From positions 62,001-126,000 of the forward strand of contig NZ_NJAG01000010.1 of the NCBI RefSeq assembly GCF_002872335.1: a DNA stretch of 64,000 nt, read 5' to 3'. The notes under the pieces were generated by a model. The model was not told the origin of the DNA. It saw only the letters and a program-made list of their open reading frames with translations, and did no database searches. This document shows, piece after piece, positions 42,905 through 50,221 of the stretch. The position numbers and the translations under genes were made by a program. The stretch is from Siphonobacter sp. BAB-5405 (GTDB lineage Bacteria; Bacteroidota; Bacteroidia; Cytophagales; Spirosomataceae). The stretch's first letter is position 1. Each line of letters opens with the position of its first letter.

Positions 42905-43741
42905 CTACTGTAAGGGGCCCGGCTTACTGGTTAGAATGTCAACGGTATCGCCCACCCGAAGCGTGTACAAATCGGTTGCCGGTAGTAAATTCTGGCCAAA
43001 AAGAATCTTGTTATTCCAGTTCCGGTATTTGCTTAGGGTACGCAAGGGTTCTTTTCCTTTTTCAGCCGTTTGCTGATCAATCGTGGTTAGTACGCAACGG
43101 GCACAGGGTTTCACGCCCCAGAATTCCTGTTCACCGATTCGGAAATTTTCCCAGCCTTCTTCTTCGTAGGGCTGTCCGCCCGTCACGACCAGATTGGGCC
43201 GGAAGCGGTTCATCGGTACGGGTGTTTCCAGTCGCGTATTCAGGTCATCTAACGATGCCTGCCCGATCAGCAGAAAAGGATAACCATCCGAAAAGCTGGT
43301 GATTTCTCCCTGCCGGGCGTACTTCGGGTCAACCGTTCGATGCGTGCTCTCGGGCTGGTATACGAGGCGACAGTTTCGACCCAAAATCGCACTAAACCAG
43401 GCGTCCGCTTCCGGAAAACCTCCCTGAGCCGACATCGTATCATCCCAGACTTCCACCTGAAGGGCTTCGCCACCTTCAGCAACCAGAGGAATACGCAGAG
43501 GGTTGGACGGAGACTCACGATGCGTAATGATCAGGCTGTCCTCCTCCATGCGAACTTCAAACAGAGCCAGTTGGGGTAAGGTTCGCTGGGAAAGAAAGCG
43601 ACCCGTTTCGTCCACCAGCATCCAGCGGCGGTCGTACAGAAGTCCACGGGAAGTAAGCGTGGCTTGGGGCAGGGAAAGCCCTGCCAATGATTTAATCGGG
43701 TAAATCCAGATTTCAGAAAGCTGTAAGGTAGGCATACGCAA
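42905..43741 (-). CDS. MOSC domain protein (YcbX/mARC-like)
   Basis: This 278-residue protein has an N-terminal beta-barrel (MOSC_N; IWIYPIKSLAGLSL, RGLLYDRRWMLVDE) and a C-terminal MOSC domain. The MOSC domain ends in GVKPCARCVLTTID, which holds the conserved cysteine of the molybdenum cofactor site. Relatives include YcbX and mARC, which reduce N-hydroxylated compounds with a molybdenum cofactor. It has no ferredoxin domain, unlike E. coli YcbX, so it needs a separate electron donor. It stands alone. Confidence 0.85.
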   Translation of the reverse strand: MRMPTLQLSEIWIYPIKSLAGLSLPQATLTSRGLLYDRRWMLVDETGRFLSQRTLPQLALFEVRMEEDSLIITHRESPSNPLRIPLVAEGGEALQVEVWDDTMSAQGGFPEADAWFSAILGRNCRLVYQPESTHRTVDPKYARQGEITSFSDGYPFLLIGQASLDDLNTRLETPVPMNRFRPNLVVTGGQPYEEEGWENFRIGEQEFWGVKPCARCVLTTIDQQTAEKGKEPLRTLSKYRNWNNKILFGQNLLPATDLYTLRVGDTVDILTSKPGPLQ

Positions 43742-43926
43742 AGCTACTTTTTTTTGGTTTTCCGTTCATCACAAAGTCGATAATCTCGGACAATACCGAT
43801 AGTTACTCTTTTCGTTATCAGTTAATTTTGGGCCATTTTCAAGCCTTTCGCTTGTGGTGGAACTTGCGGCTTCTTCGCCGTGTATTCCTTAAGAAACGTT
43901 AAAATCCAAAATAAAAAGATGTAAAT

Positions 43927-43960
43927 ATGTATATACATTAAATGTTATGGTATATATTTG
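43927..43960 (+). promoter_or_regulatory. MarR promoter with a palindrome
   Basis: The -7 match TATATTTG (43953-43960) lies about 21 bp before the MarR ATG. A perfect 12-bp palindrome, atgtatatacat, at 43927-43938 overlaps the position expected for the -33 element. It is a plausible autoregulatory operator. Confidence 0.5.
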
Positions 43961-43980
43961 CATCACCTTTCAATAACGCC

Positions 43981-44478
43981 ATGACCATTGAAAATGAAAT
44001 AAAGCAACGAGCTTTTACCAGTCCTTATCACAAGGTGATGGTAAATCTGATTTATACGAATAACTGGATGACTTCGCTGCATTCGGAAAAGCTGAAACCG
44101 TACGGATTAACGATACAGCAATTCAACGTGCTGCGTATCCTTCGGGGTCAGTATCCCAGTGCGATTACAGTCAATGCCATTATCGAACGCATGCTGGATA
44201 AAATGTCCAATGCCAGTCGTCTGGTGGACAAATTACTGGCGAAAGAACTCGTCAGCCGGATGGTGTGCCCGAACGATCGCCGGGCGGTGGACGTGCTCAT
44301 TACCGAAAAAGGCCTGGCCCTGCTCGAAAAAATCGATGAACGAATCGGAGAGTGGGAAGTAGACCTGATCGAAGGCCTGACCGAAGAAGAAGCCGAGCAA
44401 CTGAGTCTGTTGCTGGACAAAATGCGAGGCAAGCACGTTTCGATGGATTGCGATGGAAATGAAGTAGTAGCTCCTTAA
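43981..44478 (+). CDS. MarR-family transcriptional regulator
   Basis: This 165-residue winged-helix regulator of the MarR family has the recognition core YGLTIQQFNVLRILRGQYPSA (about 45-65), the helix MLDKMSNASRLVDKLLAKELV, and the wing CPNDRRAVDVLITEKGLALL. It has the usual dimerisation helices at both ends. The start at 43981 (MTIENEIKQ) is chosen over an earlier ATG, which lies inside the promoter. It is directly upstream of the YceI-like gene, with 49 bp between them, and probably controls it and itself. Confidence 0.9.
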   Translation: MTIENEIKQRAFTSPYHKVMVNLIYTNNWMTSLHSEKLKPYGLTIQQFNVLRILRGQYPSAITVNAIIERMLDKMSNASRLVDKLLAKELVSRMVCPNDRRAVDVLITEKGLALLEKIDERIGEWEVDLIEGLTEEEAEQLSLLLDKMRGKHVSMDCDGNEVVAP

Positions 44479-44527
44479 CCAAAATTTCTCCCTTCAGTAG
44501 AATTTAAACTCCCAATTAATCAAACAA

Positions 44528-45115
44528 ATGAAAACGGTTAAATTTTTCGCTGCGGCTCTGGCTGCTACCATGTTGTTCGTAAACGCTGGTAAAAAGCCTA
44601 CGCCGGTTAAAGTGGATACGGCGAAATCATCAGTAATCTGGTTAGGTAAGAAAGTAACGGGTGAGCACACCGGAACCATTGCTTTGAAAGATGGTCAACT
44701 GCTGCTCGACGGTGGTAAACTGGTTGGCGGTAACTTCACGATGGACATGAGTACGCTGAAAGTAACCGACGTGAAAGACGAAAAAATGAACACCAAACTG
44801 AAAACCCACCTCGAAGGTGAAGATTTCTTTGGTGTAGCTAATCACCCGACGTCAACGATGAAAATTACGAAAGTGACCCCTAAAGGTGGTAACAACTACG
44901 ACGTAACCGGCGACCTGACGATCAAAGGAAAAACCAACGCAGTAACGTTCCCCGCAACGGTTGATCCGAAAACGGGTACGGGTACGGCTAAAATCAAAAT
45001 TGACCGTTCGAAATACGACATCCGTTACAATTCAAAGAGCTTCTTCGATAACCTTGGAGACAAAGTCATTTATGACGATTTTGAACTGGACGTAAACCTG
45101 GCAACGACGAAATAA
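44528..45115 (+). CDS. YceI family periplasmic protein
   Basis: This 195-residue secreted protein has the signal peptide MKTVKFFAAALAATMLFVNAG and one YceI domain, a lipocalin-like barrel that binds polyisoprenoids. Conserved motifs are SSVIWLGKKVTGEHTGTI, HLEGEDFFGVANHPTSTMKITKV, and the final FFDNLGDKVIYDDFELDV. The family is linked to isoprenoid carriage and stress responses. It follows a MarR gene, a common pairing in Bacteroidota, and ends at a terminator. Confidence 0.92.
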   Translation: MKTVKFFAAALAATMLFVNAGKKPTPVKVDTAKSSVIWLGKKVTGEHTGTIALKDGQLLLDGGKLVGGNFTMDMSTLKVTDVKDEKMNTKLKTHLEGEDFFGVANHPTSTMKITKVTPKGGNNYDVTGDLTIKGKTNAVTFPATVDPKTGTGTAKIKIDRSKYDIRYNSKSFFDNLGDKVIYDDFELDVNLATTK

Positions 45116-45134
45116 TTCGTACCCAGTGTTTTAC

Positions 45135-45170
45135 AAAAAAGGCCCGGAAATTCAATTCCGGGCCTTTTTT
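45135..45170. terminator. Bidirectional terminator
   Basis: The stem aaaggcccggaa/ttccgggccttt has an A6 tract before and a T6 tract after. It lies between the convergent YceI (+) and VOC (-) genes. Confidence 0.92.
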
Positions 45171-45183
45171 ATGGTAGATTTTC

Positions 45184-45567
45184 CTATATTTCATACAGCT
45201 CAATCGGCAGATCGTCGGGATCGGCGAAAAAGGTAAATCGTCGCTGGGTCCACTCATCGGTACGGATGGGTTCCGTTTCCACGCCGTGCGTACGGAGGGA
45301 AGCAATGGCCGCGTCCAGATCGGTTACCGCAAAAGCCAGGTGGCGTAAACCCTGAGCTTCGGGCCGACTGGGCCGGGCGGGTGGATTGGGAAACGAGAAC
45401 AGTTCAATCTGATAATGACCCTTCACGGCCAGATCCAGTTTGTACGAATCGCGTTCGGCCCGGTACACTTCCCGAACCACTTCCAGTCCAAGCACCTGCG
45501 TATAAAAGTGTTTGGAACGCTCGTAATCCGAGCAGATAATGGCGATATGGTGAATAGCTTCTAACAT
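45184..45567 (-). CDS. VOC/glyoxalase-fold protein (YaeR-like)
   Basis: This 127-residue single-domain VOC protein resembles lactoylglutathione lyase-like YaeR. Two beta-alpha-beta-beta-beta units are visible, with metal-ligand-type residues: His6/His7 in MLEAIHHIAIICSD, and Glu in IELFSF, HLAFAV and IELYEI. Substrate unknown; glyoxalase I activity is not implied. It starts 4 bp after mlaF on the same strand and is probably co-transcribed. Confidence 0.82.
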   Translation of the reverse strand: MLEAIHHIAIICSDYERSKHFYTQVLGLEVVREVYRAERDSYKLDLAVKGHYQIELFSFPNPPARPSRPEAQGLRHLAFAVTDLDAAIASLRTHGVETEPIRTDEWTQRRFTFFADPDDLPIELYEI

Positions 45568-45571
45568 ACGA

Positions 45572-46327
45572 TTACTGCTGACTCTTTTTCATACGACGTA
45601 CCAACTGGTTGGAGTACAGAAATTCCTGAAGTTCCGGCACGTCGGTATCCAGAATGTTGTCTTTCGTCCCTTCCCAGAGTTTATGTCCCTGGTGTAAGAA
45701 CAGAATATCTTCGCCAATGCCCAGTACGGAGTTCATATCATGCGTAATGACCATCGTCGTGATCTGATACTCATCGGTAATTTCCTGGATCAGCTCATCG
45801 ATTTTTACACTGGTGAGAGGGTCCAGACCCGAGTTTGGTTCGTCGCAGAACAGGTACTTTGGATTCATCACAATGGCCCGGGCGATGCCGACGCGTTTTT
45901 TCATCCCACCCGAAACCTCAGAAGGCATCCGCTGGGCGGCTTTTTCCAGCCCGACCCGTTGGAGACAAAACTGAGCCCGATCCATCTTCTCTTCTTCCGA
46001 TTGATCGGTAAGCATATCGAGCGGAAACTTTACGTTTTCGAGTACCGTCTTCGAGTCAAAGAGAGCACTGCCCTGAAACAGTACACCCATCTCCCGGCGG
46101 ATGTCACGTTTGGTATCCTTGTCGCCCGACCAGAAATCACGGCCATTGTACAGAACATTGCCGCCTTCGGGTTTGATCAGCCCTACGATGCATTTCAGTA
46201 AAACGGACTTTCCCGTACCTGAACCACCGATAATGAGGCTGCAATTGCCGGGTTTGAACGTACCCGAAATGCCATCGAGTACTACGCGTCCGTTAAATTC
46301 TTTCCTGATATTTTTTATTTCAATCAT
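45572..46327 (-). CDS. MlaF-like ABC transporter ATPase
   Basis: This 251-residue ABC ATPase matches the Mkl/MlaF subfamily that works with an MlaE permease in phospholipid transport between the two membranes. Motifs are IIGGSGTGKSVLLKC (Walker A), VSGGMKKRVGIARAI (signature) and YLFCDEPNSGLDPLT (Walker B). The ATG at 46327 (MIEIKNIRK) is used. It lies downstream of mlaE, with 52 bp between. No MlaD (MCE) gene is adjacent. Confidence 0.88.
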   Translation of the reverse strand: MIEIKNIRKEFNGRVVLDGISGTFKPGNCSLIIGGSGTGKSVLLKCIVGLIKPEGGNVLYNGRDFWSGDKDTKRDIRREMGVLFQGSALFDSKTVLENVKFPLDMLTDQSEEEKMDRAQFCLQRVGLEKAAQRMPSEVSGGMKKRVGIARAIVMNPKYLFCDEPNSGLDPLTSVKIDELIQEITDEYQITTMVITHDMNSVLGIGEDILFLHQGHKLWEGTKDNILDTDVPELQEFLYSNQLVRRMKKSQQ

Positions 46328-46379
46328 TGTAAACAAGGCATCTAAAAATCAGTCGATTCATGCGGGGCTCACGCTTATA

Positions 46380-47117
46380 TTATAACAGCAACTGAGCCAG
46401 CAGGTAATCCGCTACTAATACAGCAATACAACTATTCGTAACGGCCGTAGTACTGGCTTTTCCTACTTCGAGGGCTCCGCCTTCGGTGTAATACCCTCGG
46501 AAAGCTGAAATAGAAGTGATCAAAAAGGCAAATACGACGGTTTTAATCAACGCAAATGGTACGTTGAAAGGAATAAAGTCAGCCCGGATTCCGTACACGT
46601 AATCCTCGGGCGTAATAGCCCCCGACAGTGTACCCGCGACATAGCCACCCCAGATGGAGAGAAATCCGGCAATTGTAATGAGCATCGGGAATACCAGAAC
46701 CGCAGCAATGATTTTGGGCAGAACCAGGTACGAGGCGGAGTTGAGGCCCATCACTTCCAGGGCATCAATCTGTTCCGAAATACGCATGGTACCCAAACCG
46801 CTGGCGATATTGGAACCCACTTTCCCCGCCAGTACGATACAGGTAATGGTAGGAGCCAGTTCCAGCAGCGTCATATCCCGTACGATCAGCGAAATAACGT
46901 AGTCGGGAATGAAGGGGCTTACGAGGTTGTAGGCCGTCTGCACGCAGGTTACGGCTCCGATGAAGGTAGAAACGATGGAGACAATAAAAATGGAGTCGAT
47001 GCCGAGTGCTACGGCTTCTTCCAGGATCTGTTTTGCGTACACACTCACTTTTTCGCGACGCGTAAACAGGGTTCCCAGAAAGATAAAATAACGACCCACA
47101 CGGGTAAGTAAATTCAT
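46380..47117 (-). CDS. MlaE-like ABC transporter permease
   Basis: This 245-residue membrane protein of the MlaE (DUF140) family has about five or six helices, with the family segment ELAPTITCIVLAGKVGSNIASGLGTMRISEQIDALEVMG near residues 85-125. MlaE and MlaF form the permease-ATPase core of an MCE transporter in lipid asymmetry maintenance. It is the first gene of the mlaE-mlaF-VOC operon. The substrate-binding MCE subunit must lie elsewhere in the genome. Confidence 0.9.
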   Translation of the reverse strand: MNLLTRVGRYFIFLGTLFTRREKVSVYAKQILEEAVALGIDSIFIVSIVSTFIGAVTCVQTAYNLVSPFIPDYVISLIVRDMTLLELAPTITCIVLAGKVGSNIASGLGTMRISEQIDALEVMGLNSASYLVLPKIIAAVLVFPMLITIAGFLSIWGGYVAGTLSGAITPEDYVYGIRADFIPFNVPFALIKTVVFAFLITSISAFRGYYTEGGALEVGKASTTAVTNSCIAVLVADYLLAQLLL

Positions 47118-47303
47118 GGCTTAATCAGTTTACAATTGTCTGTTTTCGGTTTTCAGTTGGAAGACAAATCCATTTACATACGTATCGGCTTTCAGTAAAA
47201 CTCACGCAGGCGTAAGCTGTTTTGCCAGGACGATACAAAGGCGTGAAAGAGTACCCGAAATAACTGGCTTCTTCACGGGTGAATAGGGGCAGTAATCTAG
47301 CTA

Positions 47304-48062
47304 CTAAAAAAACAATCCCACTCCGAAACGAACACTCAGCGTACCCGCCGTTTGTGAAAAGGCCGGACGGGCCGAGGCGAGCGTTACGGGCCCGAGCGTA
47401 GCCGTTACGGGAATATCCTCAAACGACGGACGGGCCCGTAAGCCATCAATGTCCGTAAAAATTCGGAGCGTTTCGGATAATTTATAAGCGAAACTCGCTC
47501 CGGCTCCGTACATAAACGCGGTTGCCTCCCGGGCTTCACTCGACACGGTAAGGGGAGACGCAACTCCGGTCATGGGCGTTTCCAGCGGATTGACGGCTTC
47601 TCCCTGCCCCGTAATGGAGGGAAAACGCAAATGCATGATCCCCGCATTGAACCGCAAATCGATCCGAATTCGTTCGCCTACTTCAAAGGTGTAATAAGGA
47701 GATAGGTAGCCCGTATAAAATTCAAACTTTTTCGCAGAAGCATTAATCGATTTGACCAGGGGAATGTAGGCCGCGGGTAAATACTTGTCTTTCAGGTACT
47801 GCGTCATTTCTTCGTTTTTCACGGCATGGGTCCAGGCCGAAGCTGTCAGGGCCACTCCGAAATGTCGACTAAAATCATGGGCCACGGTCAAACCCAGATG
47901 AGGACCGGTTTTCAGAAGCTTGGCGAGGTCCTGCGTTTCAGAATCTTCAAATTTTCCGTACGGAAAACTCGGTCCAATACCGACTTTTACAATCAGTTTC
48001 GACTGAGCATAGAGGGAAGAAAAGGCTGTCAGGAAACCCAGCAGGAGGAGGTACTTTCGCAT
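47304..48062 (-). CDS. Outer membrane beta-barrel protein
   Basis: This 252-residue protein has a signal peptide (MRKYLLLLGFLTAFSSLYAQ) and an alternating hydrophobic-hydrophilic pattern of beta strands ending in an aromatic residue (SVRFGVGLFF at the C-terminus), which is typical of outer-membrane beta-barrels. It resembles the general beta-barrel domain proteins of Bacteroidota. No specific function is recognisable. It is a single gene; the divergent SDR gene starts about 110 bp away. Confidence 0.8.
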   Translation of the reverse strand: MRKYLLLLGFLTAFSSLYAQSKLIVKVGIGPSFPYGKFEDSETQDLAKLLKTGPHLGLTVAHDFSRHFGVALTASAWTHAVKNEEMTQYLKDKYLPAAYIPLVKSINASAKKFEFYTGYLSPYYTFEVGERIRIDLRFNAGIMHLRFPSITGQGEAVNPLETPMTGVASPLTVSSEAREATAFMYGAGASFAYKLSETLRIFTDIDGLRARPSFEDIPVTATLGPVTLASARPAFSQTAGTLSVRFGVGLFF

Positions 48063-48171
48063 CGCAACAGGGATTTTTTTACGAATTAAGCACTTCTATG
48101 ATCGATCTGTACGCAAATCCGGTACGGATCTTTCCTGAAGGTTCCATTATTTACTAAACAAAATACTGATA

Positions 48172-48933
48172 ATGAGTGATTTATTGAATAGTGAACTGAT
48201 TAAAACAAAAGATGTTCCTCTGGCGGGAAAACCGCTGGTTATTGTAACCGGAGCGACCAGGGGTATTGGCAAGGCCATCTTACGCCGATTCGTAAAAGGA
48301 GGGTTCGACGCCATTACAGTCGCTCGCAACACGGCAGATCTGGAGAAACTCAAACAAGAAACGGAACAGGAGTTTGAAGGCCGGCAGGTACACATTTACA
48401 CGGCTGACCTGGGTGAACGCGAACAGATTGAAGCCTTTGCCGCTTTCGTCAAGGCCCAGCAGCGATCCATTGAAATGCTGGTGAATAATACCGGACTCTT
48501 TCTGCCCGGCCAGATCTACAACGAAGCGGAAGGTACCTTCGAAACGATGATCAACGTCAACGTAGGTTCGGCGTATCACCTGACCCGGGCCTTGCTACCC
48601 GCCATGATGGAGCGGCAACGGGGGTATATTGTGAATGTATGTTCGACGGCCAGTATCAAAGCCTATCCCAACGGTGGTTCATACTGTATTGCGAAACATG
48701 CCTTACTGGGACTGACGCGGGAATTACGGGAAGAACTCAAAACCAAAGGAATCAAAGTAACGGCCATTCTGCCGGGTGCCACCTATACTGAAAGCTGGGC
48801 GGGCAGCGATTTACCCGAAAGCCGTTTTATGCAGGTAGATGACATGGCCGAACTGCTTTGGACCAGTTACCATCTATCTCCTTCGGCTGTGGTCGAAGAA
48901 CTACTGGTACGCCCACAATTGGGGGATTTGTAA
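48172..48933 (+). CDS. Short-chain dehydrogenase/reductase
   Basis: This 253-residue classical SDR has the NAD(P) Rossmann motif TGATRGIGKAI near residue 25, NNTGLF, the catalytic Ser in VCSTASIKAY, and the Tyr-x-x-x-Lys pair in YCIAKHALLG near residue 165. It is cytoplasmic. Substrate unknown: such enzymes reduce carbonyls or oxidise alcohols. It lies alone on the plus strand with about 170 bp before the ROK gene. Confidence 0.88.
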   Translation: MSDLLNSELIKTKDVPLAGKPLVIVTGATRGIGKAILRRFVKGGFDAITVARNTADLEKLKQETEQEFEGRQVHIYTADLGEREQIEAFAAFVKAQQRSIEMLVNNTGLFLPGQIYNEAEGTFETMINVNVGSAYHLTRALLPAMMERQRGYIVNVCSTASIKAYPNGGSYCIAKHALLGLTRELREELKTKGIKVTAILPGATYTESWAGSDLPESRFMQVDDMAELLWTSYHLSPSAVVEELLVRPQLGDL

Positions 48934-49107
48934 CCGATCTCGGAATTTGATAGCCAGTCGGTTAATTTCCACTATTTTATTTGGTTAACGGACGAAAGTA
49001 AGGAACTCTATACAACTTATTAAAAAATCTTATTAAATAAAGGAAGAGAACCCTTATTTTCGCCGTAGTTTTCTGCAATTGATTTACCAAACCTGTTACC
49101 AACATTC

Positions 49108-50049
49108 ATGGCCGATAACCAGTACCTAGGCATAGACGTGGGTGGAACGAATGTCAAAATGGGCATCGTAGACGCTACCACGGGTAAAATTTCAAATTTT
49201 TACAGCCACGATACGCTTAGTTGGCGGCAATCCGGTCACTTTGAAGAACGACTGGGCGATGCCATTTCTCTGCAACTGCTCGATAACCCTACGCTTACGA
49301 AAGTAGGAATTGGTCTGCCGGGAATGATCAACAGCAAGCGTACCGTACCCCTTGAAATTACGGCCATTCCGGAGTTAAATAATGTAAAGCTGGTCGAGTA
49401 CCTGTCCAATCGGTTTGCTGGCGTTTCCTTCTATCTGGAAAATGACGCCAACGCTGCGGCCTTGGGCGAATTCTATTTCGGTGAAGAAAAGATCGACGAA
49501 AATTATATTTTCATTACCCTGGGAACGGGCGTAGGCGGTGCCGCCATCCTGAATCGCCGCGTATTTACGGGCGGTAACGGAAATGCCATGGAGCCCGGCC
49601 ATATTCCTTCCGTAGAAGGAAAAGTACTGGAGCGGAACATTGGTAAAAATGAATTGCTGAACCTCGCCACGAAAATGCGTTCCGAATACACGGGAGCGAC
49701 ACAATTACCCGGCGATGGTACGATCTCAACGACCGGTCTGGTAGCAGCTGCTGCGGCAGACGACGCTCTGGCTCTGCAAATCTTTGAGCGGGTGGGTGAA
49801 ATTCTGGGCGACGGTCTGGCCTCGCTGGTACGGATTCTGGACATCAACCTCATCCTGATTGGTGGCGGTCTGTCGGCTTCCTTTGATTTCATTATGCCGG
49901 CCGTATTCAAGAAATTAAACTACTGGCTGACGCCGTATAACCTGGACACACTGGAAATCAAACGGGCTACGCTCGGTAATGATGCTGGTTTGCTGGGAGC
50001 CGCTTCCTTGTGCTTTGAAGTACAGGATGGCGTGGGTGCAGAAGGTTAA
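49108..50049 (+). CDS. ROK-family sugar kinase without the zinc-binding motif
   Basis: This 313-residue kinase of the ROK family starts with the ATP site LGIDVGGTNVKMGIVD. It carries the sugar-binding Asp region LENDANAAALGEF near residue 112, GTGVGGAAILNRRV, and EPGHIPSVE. The usual zinc motif CxCGxxGCxE after the GH is missing: the segment reads GKVLERNIGKNELL. Relatives phosphorylate glucose, fructose or N-acetylhexosamines; a transcription-regulator role is unlikely because no winged-helix domain is present. It ends at a terminator. Confidence 0.87.
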   Translation: MADNQYLGIDVGGTNVKMGIVDATTGKISNFYSHDTLSWRQSGHFEERLGDAISLQLLDNPTLTKVGIGLPGMINSKRTVPLEITAIPELNNVKLVEYLSNRFAGVSFYLENDANAAALGEFYFGEEKIDENYIFITLGTGVGGAAILNRRVFTGGNGNAMEPGHIPSVEGKVLERNIGKNELLNLATKMRSEYTGATQLPGDGTISTTGLVAAAAADDALALQIFERVGEILGDGLASLVRILDINLILIGGGLSASFDFIMPAVFKKLNYWLTPYNLDTLEIKRATLGNDAGLLGAASLCFEVQDGVGAEG

Positions 50050-50071
50050 GCATCACGAATATATCCCCTTT

Positions 50072-50107
50072 AAAAGCCCCGTTTCGTTCGCGAAGCGGGG
50101 CTTTTTA
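50072..50107 (+). terminator. Terminator after the ROK kinase gene
   Basis: The stem aaaagccccg-ttcg/cgaa-cggggcttttt ends in a T5 run. It lies about 22 bp after the ROK stop and before the GH106 gene. Confidence 0.92.
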
Positions 50108-50221
50108 TCGTTCTACCCGTACGAGAAAGTCATTCCGTTCATCGTCTTTCCAAGAAAGAATTGAAAAAATACTAGGACATCGTCCGGCGTATTGTTTTTT
50201 TAGAGGATTAATTTGAACAGA

